In this document: in pieces, positions 1 through 6,598 of the stretch
How the letters are laid out: each line of letters starts with the position of its first letter
Position numbering within the stretch: the stretch's first letter is position 1
NCBI GenBank assembly: GCA_905199135.1
Contig: CAJKFC010000100.1
Location: forward strand, 1-6,604
Direction of reading: 5' to 3'
From: an uncultured Eubacteriales bacterium
Lineage (GTDB): Bacteria; Bacillota; Clostridia; Oscillospirales; Butyricicoccaceae
DNA: 6,604 nucleotides
Position numbers and translations under genes: made by a program
The notes under the pieces: model-generated
The model's database searches: none
The model's input: the letters and a program-made list of their open reading frames with translations, nothing else
Told to the model about the DNA's origin: nothing

Positions 1-25
1 GTGTAGGCGGCATTTTTTTAAAATA

Positions 26-45
26 AAATATAATATGTTATATTT
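26..45 (+). promoter_or_regulatory. Putative -10 box inside an AT-rich inverted repeat, upstream of the MATE gene
   Basis: A perfect TATAAT lies at 29-34, about 28 bases before the ATG at 63. No convincing -35 hexamer is found 16-18 bases upstream, where the sequence is GC-rich. The box sits inside an inverted repeat with 8-base arms AAATATAA (26-33) and TTATATTT (38-45) around TATG. Such a repeat over a -10 element could be a repressor site, but A/T-only arms arise easily by chance. The promoter call is tentative and the operator reading is weaker. Confidence 0.35.
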
Positions 46-49
46 ATTT

Positions 50-56
50 GAGGAGG
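50..56 (+). promoter_or_regulatory. Strong ribosome binding site for the MATE gene
   Basis: GAGGAGG ends 6 bases before the ATG at 63. This fixes the start of the MATE gene at 63. It argues against both the upstream in-frame ATG at 48, which has no Shine-Dalgarno sequence, and an internal start at 220. Confidence 0.8.
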
Positions 57-62
57 AACTGT

Positions 63-1413
63 ATGAAAGACAACCGAAGACAGGAGATATTTGAAAAAAT
101 GGCGGTGCCAAAATCGACAGCGGTCATGGCGCTGCCCACCATGCTCAGCATGCTGGTTATGATAATTTACAATATGGCTGACACATTTTTTCGTAGGCCA
201 AACGGGGGACGAATATCAGGTGGCCGCAGTGTCGCTGACAATGCCGATATTTCTGCTCTTTAACGCCCTCGGTTCCCTTTTTGGAGCGGGAGGCAGCTCG
301 TATATATCGAGACTTTTGGGTCTTAACGAGATCGAAAAGATAAAAAAGGTGTCGGCCTTTTCCTACTACGGCAGTATAGCGGCGGGAGTTGTAATGCCCG
401 CAATACTTATGGTGTTCATGGACCCGATACTGAAAATTTCGGGAGCTACCGAAAATACATATGAGCTTGCGAGGCAGTATCTCATTATAGTAGCGGCGGG
501 CGGTTTCGCCATGGTAATACAGACATCTTTCGCTCAGGTAGTGCGCGCCGAGGGAGCCGCGAAAGAGGCTATGACGGGAATTATATTGGGCAGCGTAGTG
601 AATATAATACTTGACCCTGTGATGATACTTGCCATGAATATGGGTGTAGAGGGCGCGGCCTGGGCCACCGTCATAGGAAATGTTTCGGCGATGGTATATT
701 ATACCGTTTGGCGCGCAAATAAGAAAAGCATTTTCACTGTCTCCCTATCCCATTTTAAATGGGATAGGGAGACAGTGAAAGAAGTGTTTTCAATAGGAGT
801 GCCACAGGCTCTTATGAATATACTCATGAGCGTTTCAACGGTTATGCTCAACTTTTTTGCCTCAAGATGCCCTGAGGGAGATGAGATAATAGCGGGCTTC
901 GGAGTGGCCAACCGTATAAATACCGTAGTAGTCATGCTGCTCATAAGCCTCGGACAGGGAATACAGCCGCTCGTCGGATACAGTTTTTCTTCGGGCAATT
1001 ATCAGCGGGTAAATAGCGTGATAAGATGGTCGGTGATTTTCAGCGTATCCCTCGGTACTGTTCTCATGCTGTGCTTCCTGTATTTCCCGGAGACAATAGT
1101 TCGGGCGTTTATAGACAATGAAGCGGTAGTCGGATACGGAGTGGGACTTTTAAAGGCGCTGGCTTGTGTAGCTCCGATTTTTGGAATACAGTTCATATTT
1201 CTCAATACATTTCAGGCTATGGGAAAGGTATTTCCGTCTTCTGTAATATCGGTTTCCCGTCAGGGAGTGTTTTTTATAGCTGCGCTGCTGATAGGATTCC
1301 GTCTCGCGGGAGTTACCGGACTTATGTGGGCGCAGCCCGCTGCCGACGCCGGCTGTGTGATACTCTCGTCGATCTTGTATTTTACAACGGTCGGGAAGGA
1401 ACTGAAAGAATAA
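63..1413 (+). CDS. MATE family efflux transporter, interrupted by a +1-base frameshift
   Basis: This is an inner-membrane multidrug and toxic compound extrusion (MATE) transporter, a 12-helix antiporter that exports cationic drugs or metabolites using Na+ or H+. The N-terminal piece (63-263) reads MKDNRRQEIFEKMAVP, then a first helix and NMADTFF, and ends early. The rest is open in the next frame to 1413. Dropping one T from the T6 run at 186-191 joins them as NMADTFFVGQTGDEYQVAA, a typical MATE helix-1 to helix-2 connection. The repaired protein is 449 residues, the usual family length. Family features in the C-terminal part include SIGVPQALMNILMS at the start of the second half, GFGVANRIN and LGQGIQPLVGYSF. 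The loop between the halves (about residues 223-239) is encoded by a perfect palindrome. The start at 63 is chosen for its RBS. The family call is firm, the substrate is unknown, and the gene is non-functional if the frameshift is real. Confidence 0.88.
186..191 (+). other. Frameshift site: extra T in a T6 run in the MATE gene
   Basis: The T6 run falls in codons TTT TTT before CGT AGG. Reading on in frame 0 loses all MATE similarity and stops at 261-263. Removing one T gives TTT TTC GTA GGC CAA, restoring FFVGQ and the open frame to 1413. The position is therefore defined almost to the base. It could be a real mutation, a homopolymer sequencing error, or less likely a recoding site. Confidence 0.85.
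732..780. repeat. Perfect 49-base palindrome (24-base arms, 1-base centre) inside the MATE coding sequence
   Basis: The left arm (732-755) begins TTTCACTGTC and ends TCCCATTT. The right arm (757-780) is its exact reverse complement, around a single T at 756. Symmetry stops sharply at 731/781. The palindrome is translated in frame as about 16 residues, including VSLSHFKWDRETVK, in the cytoplasmic loop joining the two halves of the MATE protein. The opposite strand encodes almost the same peptide. The RNA could form a very stable hairpin. There is no U-tract after it, so it is not an intrinsic terminator. Confidence 0.97.
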
Positions 1414-1428
1414 AAAACATTAAGCCTG

Positions 1429-1457
1429 TTGACATTTGCCCTGTCTGAGTTTAAAAT
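1429..1457 (+). promoter_or_regulatory. Sigma-A promoter for the HAD phosphatase-YfhO operon
   Basis: A perfect -35 TTGACA (1429-1434) is followed by 17 bases and TAAAAT (1452-1457), one mismatch from the -10 consensus. Transcription would start near 1464, giving a leader of roughly 25 bases before the ATG at 1490. It lies in the 76-base gap after the MATE stop. No hairpin terminator is seen in that gap, so read-through from the MATE gene may also contribute. Confidence 0.8.
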
Positions 1458-1489
1458 CTTTGTATAAGCGTTTTTATAAAGGTGACAAT

Positions 1490-2074
1490 ATGAATGTATA
1501 TGATTTTGACAAAACCATATTCAATCCGGACAGCTCGGCAAAGTTCATAGCCTACTGCATAAAGAAAAAACCCTATACGGCCTATGTTCTGCCGTCGGCG
1601 ATGTTCGGATATATAAAATATAAAATGGGATTCCAGGTTAAAGACAGGGCAAAGGAAAAGATATTCAGACTGATAAGACATTTTCAGCCTCTCGATAAAT
1701 ATGTTGAAGATTTTTGGAACAAAAATAAAAAAGGCATATCTAAATACTATATAAACCAACAAAAGAGCGACGATGTTGTCATTTCCGCAAGCCCCTCTTT
1801 TCTGTTGAGAGGAATATGCAAGGAGCTGGGAGTAGGCACTCTCATAGCTTCGGAATGTGACGAAAAGACCGGTAAATGGCTCAGACCAAACTGCTACGGA
1901 GAGGAAAAGGTCAGAAGATTCAGGGAAGTTTTCGGCGATGCCGAGATAGATGAGTTCTATTCCGACTCCTTTTCTGATGAGCCCCTGGCGAAAATCGCAA
2001 AAAAGGCTTACATAGTCGACAGAGAGAATCTCACGCCCTGGGAAGAGGCGAGAAGGCAGGCAAAAAATTGCTGA
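1490..2074 (+). CDS. HAD-IB family phosphatase, PgpC-like
   Basis: This 194-residue protein has the full haloacid dehalogenase phosphatase motif set: motif I D5-F-D7-K-T9 (nucleophile D5, acid/base D7), motif II S99 in VVISASP, motif III K140 in GEEKVRRF, and motif IV D159/D163 in YSDSFSDEP. The C1-type cap between motifs I and II holds a hydrophobic stretch at residues about 28-48. The order and spacing resemble, from memory, E. coli phosphatidylglycerophosphatase C: hydrophobic cap, SPxxL after motif II, LIAS, GEEKV/GHEKV, YSDS..D. This suggests a phospholipid or other lipid-phosphate substrate, but that is inference; a PSPase-like small-molecule phosphatase remains possible. The ATG at 1490 is preferred over an in-frame ATG at 1436 because AAAGGTGA precedes it at suitable spacing and motif I then sits at the N terminus, as usual. 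Its end overlaps the YfhO gene, suggesting translational coupling. Confidence 0.87.
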   Translation: MNVYDFDKTIFNPDSSAKFIAYCIKKKPYTAYVLPSAMFGYIKYKMGFQVKDRAKEKIFRLIRHFQPLDKYVEDFWNKNKKGISKYYINQQKSDDVVISASPSFLLRGICKELGVGTLIASECDEKTGKWLRPNCYGEEKVRRFREVFGDAEIDEFYSDSFSDEPLAKIAKKAYIVDRENLTPWEEARRQAKNC

Positions 2075-4572
2075 AAAAAACAGGCACTGTATTTCAAAGA
2101 CTGAAGAAATCCAAAAACAGGTATCTGATGCTCTCATTCGCGATACCTTTTTTCACCATGTTCATATCCTTCGTGATATACGGTGTACATCCGTTTGGTG
2201 ACAGGCAGATAATGATAAGCGATTTCTGGCATCAGTACTATCCCTTTATAGCCGAGCTTCAGAGAAAGCTTCAGGCAGGGGAGAGCCTTACATACTCGAT
2301 GCACGGCGCTATGGGTACAAACTTTGTGGCTCTTGCCTCGTATTATTTAATGAGCCCTCTCAATCTGCTGACGGTTTTGGTGCCCCGGCAGTTCCTGCGT
2401 GAGGCTGTCACGGTTTTGGTGCTTTTGAAACTGGGCACGGCAGGGCTTTCCATGGGACTTTTCCTGAAACACACGGTAAAGAGAAAAGAGGATTTGTCCC
2501 TTCCGATCTTCGCATCGATGTACGCACTTTCCACCTATGCCATAGGTTTTTACTGGAACATAATGTGGATGGACACTTTTGCGCTGGCTCCCCTTGTCAT
2601 GCTGGGTCTTTACAGGCTCATAAAGGAGGGCAGGACGGGGCTTTATATGCTGTCTCTGTTCTTTGCCGTCATGTCCAACTATTATATAGGATATATAGTG
2701 TGCGTCTTTACCTTTATCGCCTTTTTCGCAGGGTGCTTTATGGCAAAGACAGGCTTTAAAGGATTTATAAAGCGACTTTTCAAAATAGCTTTCTGCTCTC
2801 TTGCGGCTCTTGCCGCCACCGCCGTGGTGACCTTGCCCGCATATCTGGCTTTGGGGCACACATACAGCGCGGGGACGAGCTTTCCCACCGAGTTTAAGTT
2901 TTATGAGCCCTTTACCGATATAATAGGTCAGTTTGCCTATGTGTCGGTGCCTGCCGTTTTAGAGGGACTTCCCAACATATACGCAGGTATGTTTTCGGCA
3001 ATGCTGATACCGGCATATGCGTTTTCAAGGAGAATCGGCACAAGGGAAAAGGTAGTCTCGGTCTCTGTGCTTGCATTTTTGATATTCAGCATGAATTTCA
3101 ATGTGCTCAACTATATATGGCACGCCTTCCATTTTGTAAATATGATACCTTACAGGTTCTCCTTGTTCGCCGTATTTATAGTGGTGATAATGGCCTATAA
3201 GGTATATCCCGAAGTAAAGGATTTCGGAATGGGCAAAGCTGCCGTAACTCTTCTCACGGGAGCGGTATTTCTCATATGTGCCTATATGGGACAGCAGGAG
3301 AGACTGGCTGTTTTAGGCGGCTGCATAATGTTTTTGCTCTACGCCGCTCTTGTCATATTCATGGTGAAAAGACCTCAGAAGAGGGGAATTACGGCTTATC
3401 TCATATTGCTTCTGATGTTTGCCGAAATAGTTTCCAATGCCATGATAACCACGGGCAACACGGGTACATCGGGTTACAGTGATTATCCAGACAGATATGA
3501 AGATGTAAAAGAACTGCTCATGTACGCCGAAAAGCGTGACGACACATTTTCAAGAGTGGAGATGCACGACTGGTACACCACCAACGACCCCATGTTATAC
3601 GGATATCGCGGCGTTTCTCAGTTCTCCTCCATGATAAATGAGAGCGTGACAGAGATAATGCGCAAGCTCGGCATAAGCGCCGAGGAGAGGCAGAACAGAT
3701 ATGTCTACAATGAGACTTCGCCTTTTACCAACGGGCTTTTGGGCATCAGATATCTGGTGTCGAGGACAGGTGAATTGGCGTCGTCGCAGTTCTTCAAAGA
3801 GCTGGGACAGGTTGGCGACAGCAGACTTTTTGAAAATCTCTACCCCCTGACATTGGGCTTTATGTCTGAAGATGACATACCCGAATACGCCATGTCGGAG
3901 GATATGCCCTTTGAGTTTCAAAACATGCTCTTTAAAGAGATGACGGGAGTGGAAGAGGACATCTTCGACTACGGCGAAAAACTCGAGTTTCAGTGCAAAG
4001 ACACATTCGAGTGGACTTATACCATGCCTGAGGACGGAACGCTTTTCGCCTACACCGACGGTTCTCTGACCAGCAATCTGACCATTTCGGGAGGAGAGCA
4101 GGAGTACAGATACAACAACACCTATGCCGCCATTGTGTGTGCGGGATACTATAAAAAAGGCGATACCGTCACCTTTGAGTTTGAGCTAAGAGAGTCCGAG
4201 GAGGAGAAAAAGCTTGAGATAAGGACGGCAATGATGAATGTCGAGGCCTTTGAAAAGGGATATTCCGCCCTGGCTGACGAGCAGCTCGAGATAGAGAGCA
4301 TGGAAAGCGACAGGATAAAAGGCTCGGTAAATGCCCTCGGCAGCGGCGATATGTTCATCTCTCTGCCCTATGACGGCGGCTGGACGGGTGCGGTAGACGG
4401 AAAGCCTGTCGAAGTAGAGAGAGCACTTTCGGGATTTTGCAAAATAGAACTGGACGCAGGATACCACGAAATAGAGCTTAGGTATGAGCCCGAGGGTCTG
4501 CTTGCGGGCAAGATAATCTCGGCAATAGCCATGTGGACTGTGGCGGTATGTATTTTGAGAAAACGAAAATAG
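2068..4572 (+). CDS. YfhO family polytopic membrane protein (GT-C-type glycosyltransferase)
   Basis: An 834-residue membrane protein of the YfhO family. Characterised relatives in Bacillus and Listeria are GT-C enzymes that add sugars to teichoic acids outside the membrane, from lipid-linked donors. After a first helix (about 20-40), the outer loop carries the family signature SDFWHQYYPF (51-60, with D52 as candidate catalytic acid), then G-AMGTNF and YYLMSPLNLL (about 80-101). Roughly a dozen further helices run to about residue 460, followed by a large extracytoplasmic domain (about 465-810) and a final helix before RKRK. The C-terminal domain holds the usual LPYDGGWTGAVDGKPV and LDAGYHEIELRYEP segments. 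The chosen start is TTG at 2068, with AAGGCAGG 7 bases upstream; it overlaps the phosphatase gene by 7 bases. An ATG at 2128 is the alternative but would cut the basic N-terminal tail. The sugar and acceptor are unknown. Confidence 0.9.
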   Translation: MLKKTGTVFQRLKKSKNRYLMLSFAIPFFTMFISFVIYGVHPFGDRQIMISDFWHQYYPFIAELQRKLQAGESLTYSMHGAMGTNFVALASYYLMSPLNLLTVLVPRQFLREAVTVLVLLKLGTAGLSMGLFLKHTVKRKEDLSLPIFASMYALSTYAIGFYWNIMWMDTFALAPLVMLGLYRLIKEGRTGLYMLSLFFAVMSNYYIGYIVCVFTFIAFFAGCFMAKTGFKGFIKRLFKIAFCSLAALAATAVVTLPAYLALGHTYSAGTSFPTEFKFYEPFTDIIGQFAYVSVPAVLEGLPNIYAGMFSAMLIPAYAFSRRIGTREKVVSVSVLAFLIFSMNFNVLNYIWHAFHFVNMIPYRFSLFAVFIVVIMAYKVYPEVKDFGMGKAAVTLLTGAVFLICAYMGQQERLAVLGGCIMFLLYAALVIFMVKRPQKRGITAYLILLLMFAEIVSNAMITTGNTGTSGYSDYPDRYEDVKELLMYAEKRDDTFSRVEMHDWYTTNDPMLYGYRGVSQFSSMINESVTEIMRKLGISAEERQNRYVYNETSPFTNGLLGIRYLVSRTGELASSQFFKELGQVGDSRLFENLYPLTLGFMSEDDIPEYAMSEDMPFEFQNMLFKEMTGVEEDIFDYGEKLEFQCKDTFEWTYTMPEDGTLFAYTDGSLTSNLTISGGEQEYRYNNTYAAIVCAGYYKKGDTVTFEFELRESEEEKKLEIRTAMMNVEAFEKGYSALADEQLEIESMESDRIKGSVNALGSGDMFISLPYDGGWTGAVDGKPVEVERALSGFCKIELDAGYHEIELRYEPEGLLAGKIISAIAMWTVAVCILRKRK

Positions 4573-4576
4573 AAAC

Positions 4577-4606
4577 AAGGCTGTGCCTCGGGCACAGTCT
4601 TTTTTT
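4577..4606 (+). terminator. Rho-independent terminator after the YfhO gene
   Basis: CTGTGCC (4581-4587), loop TCG, GGCACAG (4591-4597), extended outward by a G-T wobble, a G-C pair and A-T pairs, then T7 (4600-4606). It begins 5 bases after the YfhO stop and ends the phosphatase-YfhO unit. Confidence 0.92.
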
Positions 4607-4639
4607 ATGTTTTCAAAATAGTTACATGTATTTAAAACA

Positions 4640-4645
4640 TATAAT
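4640..4645 (+). promoter_or_regulatory. Putative -10 box for the TetR-antiporter operon
   Basis: A perfect TATAAT lies 20 bases upstream of the TetR operator. The -35 is poor: the nearest candidate, GTTACA at 4621, leaves a spacer of only 13 bases. A start near 4652 would put the operator in the early transcribed region. No other -10/-35 pair in 4607-4690 is better. Confidence 0.45.
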
Positions 4646-4665
4646 GCGGATTTAAGACACTATAT

Positions 4666-4687
4666 TTATTGACCGAGAGGTCAATAA
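4666..4687. promoter_or_regulatory. Likely TetR operator (palindrome)
   Basis: Arms TTATTGACC (4666-4674) and GGTCAATAA (4679-4687) are perfect reverse complements around GAGA. The site lies between the TATAAT box and the RBS of the TetR gene. A symmetric TTGACC/GGTCAA site directly before a TetR gene is the common arrangement for autoregulation. No second copy is seen before the antiporter, so one site would control both genes. Binding is inferred, not shown. Confidence 0.75.
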
Positions 4688-4705
4688 TTTTTCGGAGGCG
4701 CGGAT

Positions 4706-5329
4706 TTGAAGAGAGAAGACAAAAACAAATTGTGCAGAGAGAAGATAATAAACGGAGCCCTTGAGGAATTTGCCGTAAAAAGCTATGCCGAAGCTTCCAT
4801 GAATTCGGTTGCAGAGCGGGGAGGCATATCAAAGGGTATCATATATCACTATTTTAAAAATAAAGACGAGCTGTATCTGGCGTGTCTGAAAATATGCTTT
4901 GACAGCCTTGCCGAGAAAATCAGGAGAGAATGCGGTGAGGAAGGGGACTACGATGAGAGAATGGCCAGGTATATGAACTGCCGAAACAACTTTTTCAGCT
5001 CCGACAGCCGATTTTACAATCTGTTTTACTTAGGAGTGCTGGAGCCCCCGGAGCATTTGAAGGACAGAGTGGATGAAATCAAAAAGCCTTTGGACGAAAG
5101 CAATAAAAAGGTGATAAGCGACTTTTTGAAAAGCACGGAGATAAAGGATAATGTATCCATAGAAGAGGCGCTGGAATACTGCACCGTTTTTCAGCAGGCT
5201 ATGGACACATGTATGAGGAAAAAGCTAAAAGACGGCGAAGATATCTCCGATGTGGTCAGGGAGCGAGAAGGTAAGCTGCTTAAAATGATGAGGTTTATGA
5301 TGTACGGTATAGTCAAGGAGGATAGATAA
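4706..5329 (+). CDS. TetR/AcrR family transcriptional regulator
   Basis: A 207-residue cytoplasmic DNA-binding repressor. The N-terminal HTH is typical: REKIINGALEEFAVKSY (helix 1), SMNSVAERGGISKGIIYHYFKNKDELY (about residues 31-57), with the ISKG-xxYHYFKNKDEL recognition segment. The remainder is a helical ligand-binding and dimerisation domain, too variable to name an effector; its C-terminal third is rich in charged residues. The start is TTG at 4706, with GGAGG ending 7 bases before it. The next in-frame ATG falls inside the HTH and would destroy it. The TAA stop overlaps the antiporter ATG (TAATG), so the two are translated together. It probably represses its own operon through the palindrome 18 bases upstream. 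The family call is firm; the role as antiporter regulator is inferred from context. Confidence 0.93.
   Translation: MKREDKNKLCREKIINGALEEFAVKSYAEASMNSVAERGGISKGIIYHYFKNKDELYLACLKICFDSLAEKIRRECGEEGDYDERMARYMNCRNNFFSSDSRFYNLFYLGVLEPPEHLKDRVDEIKKPLDESNKKVISDFLKSTEIKDNVSIEEALEYCTVFQQAMDTCMRKKLKDGEDISDVVREREGKLLKMMRFMMYGIVKEDR
5315..5321 (+). promoter_or_regulatory. Strong ribosome binding site for the antiporter
   Basis: AAGGAGG lies within the end of the TetR gene, 7 bases before the ATG at 5329. It sets the true antiporter start there. The in-frame ATG at 5478, which opens the long downstream frame, has only GAAGGG 3 bases away, too close to work well, and would remove the first helix. Confidence 0.85.
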
Positions 5330-6551
5330 TGGATCTTTTAAAACTTCTGTTGGCTTTGGCGCTGGCATACGCGGCCGGAACGCTGATGTCAAAAATAAAA
5401 ATGCCCGCCATTTTGGGCTGGCTTATAGCGGGAATGATTCTCGGCCCCATGCGTTTTCACTTATAGACGAAGGGATTATGTCGTCGGGTTGGTTTACTAC
5501 GGAGCTTCATATTATGGAATGTGCCGTGGGCTTTATGCTCGGCACAGAGCTTGTGGTTTCAAAGCTGAAAAAATCGGGAAAGCAGATAGTCATAGCCACA
5601 CTTTTCCAGTCCCTCGGCACCTTCTTGGTGGTTACACTGGGCTTTGCCTTAATATTTGCCGTAATGGATATGCCGATCTATCTGTCGGCAGTGTTCGGAG
5701 GAATTGCTTTGGCGACGGCACCCGCTCCCGCTCTTTCGATAGTCAATGAGTCCAGAACCGACGGCCCTGTCACGCAGACCCTTATACCCATGGCCGTTCT
5801 CGATGATATAGTGGGCATAGTGGTGTTTTTCAGCGTCATATCGGCGGTGATGTCTCAAATAGGAGGAGAGGGAATACCCGCATCTACAGTTATATTCGTT
5901 ATGATTGTCGTGCCGATAGCGGCGGGCGCGGCGGCAGGCGCGGTGAGCGGCCCGGTGCTGAAAAAGAGCAGGGGAGACAGGGCGACATTTTTTCAGCTGT
6001 GCGCAGTGTCTGTGATTACAGCGGTTTTGGGATTTGCCGCCGAAAGCTTACTGCCTGAGGGAATGAGCTTCAACTTTATGCTGGCAGGCATAAGCCTTTC
6101 CGCCGTGATTTCGAATATGGTGTCACAGGAAAGGGTGTCGCAGATCATAAAGGTTTTCAGCCCGGTCATTTCCTTCGGTCTGCTTATGGTAATTCTGAAT
6201 CTCGGCGCTCCTATCGACTATCATCTTATTTTGGGCGCTGGAGTGTTTACGGCGGTATATATTGTGACGAGAGCTTTGGGAAAGTATTTCGGAGCCTATT
6301 TCGGTGCGAAATGCACAGGGCTTCCCGACACGGTAAAGAAGTATTTGGGATTTACTCTGCTTCCCCATTCGGGAGTGTCGCTTATATTTACGGGCATATC
6401 GGCGTCGTCCATAATGGCCTTTGACCCCGGATTGGCGGCGGTGCTTCAGGGCACGATAGCGGCGGCAGCCGTCATCAATGAGATTATCGCAGTGATTATA
6501 GCAAAAAAGGCCTTTGAATGGTCGGGCGAGATGGGAAAGCTCCACAGATAA
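5329..6551 (+). CDS. CPA2/NapA-like Na+(K+)/H+ antiporter, interrupted by a -1-base frameshift
   Basis: A cation:proton antiporter of the CPA2 type (Na_H_Exchanger fold), exchanging Na+ or K+ for H+ across the cytoplasmic membrane. The first piece (5329-5466, 45 residues) reads MDLLKLLLALALAYAAGTLMSKIKMPAILGWLIAGMILGP, the standard helix-1/helix-2 start, then hits a stop. The rest is open in another frame to 6551. Adding one C to the C4 run at 5445-5448 restores LGPHAFSLIDEGIM and a 407-residue protein, a normal length for the membrane domain alone. No C-terminal TrkA-N/RCK domain is present. In repaired numbering TAPAPA (130-135) is the unwound-helix motif and LDD (D159-D160) the ion-binding pair. 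The double aspartate is typical of electrogenic Na+/H+ exchange rather than KefB-type K+ efflux. It is co-translated with TetR. The family is firm, the ion is uncertain, and the gene is inactive as read here if the indel is real. Confidence 0.87.
5445..5448 (+). other. Frameshift site: missing C in a C4 run in the antiporter gene
   Basis: In frame from the ATG at 5329 the sequence reads GGC CCC ATG CGT TTT CAC TTA TAG and stops at 5464-5466. One extra C gives GGC CCC CAT GCG TTT TCA CTT ATA GAC, that is GPHAFSLID, matching the conserved GPHALGL-type motif of the family. The lesion is thus placed in this run. Confidence 0.85.
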
Positions 6552-6556
6552 TCATA

Positions 6557-6577
6557 ACTACCGGCCGTGCCGGTAGT
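6557..6577. repeat. Hairpin after the antiporter gene (9-base perfect stem)
   Basis: ACTACCGGC (6557-6565), loop CGT, GCCGGTAGT (6569-6577), starting 5 bases after the antiporter stop. It has no U-tract, so it is a poor intrinsic terminator by itself. It may protect the mRNA 3' end, or be the first stem of an extragenic repeat continuing past the window. Confidence 0.75.
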
Positions 6578-6583
6578 ATGCAC

Positions 6584-6598
6584 TGCCCCCTTAGGGCA
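6584..6598. repeat. Second small hairpin at the right edge
   Basis: TGCCC (6584-6588) and GGGCA (6594-6598) form a 5-base stem with loop CCTTA, 6 bases after the previous hairpin. No T-run follows before the window ends. Two closely spaced stems of this kind resemble REP-like or IS200/IS605-end structures, but the cut edge prevents a decision. Confidence 0.45.

Noticed and set aside
1..19. GC-rich GTGTAGGCGGC followed by A and T7, looking like the descending half of a terminator from an upstream gene.
   Set aside because: The partner arm would lie outside the window, so the hairpin cannot be confirmed.
699..998. Minus-strand open frame of 99 codons encoding a peptide nearly identical to the MATE loop.
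   Set aside because: The similarity is a direct result of the palindrome read on the other strand. It has no RBS or family features and lies wholly inside the MATE gene.
1164..1448. Plus-strand open frame of 94 codons overlapping the end of the MATE gene.
   Set aside because: It is an alternative-frame shadow; the MATE frame is well supported to its stop at 1413.
1451..2137. Minus-strand open frame of 228 codons opposite the HAD phosphatase.
   Set aside because: It is an antisense shadow of a gene with complete catalytic motifs; its composition is not protein-like and no start signal was seen.
2347..2859. Minus-strand open frame of 170 codons inside the YfhO gene.
   Set aside because: It is low in recognisable features, rich in His/Lys/Gln as expected for antisense of membrane codons, and fully inside a confident CDS.
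6123..6545. Minus-strand open frame of 140 codons within the antiporter gene.
   Set aside because: It is an Arg/His/Tyr-rich antisense shadow with no homology that I recognise.
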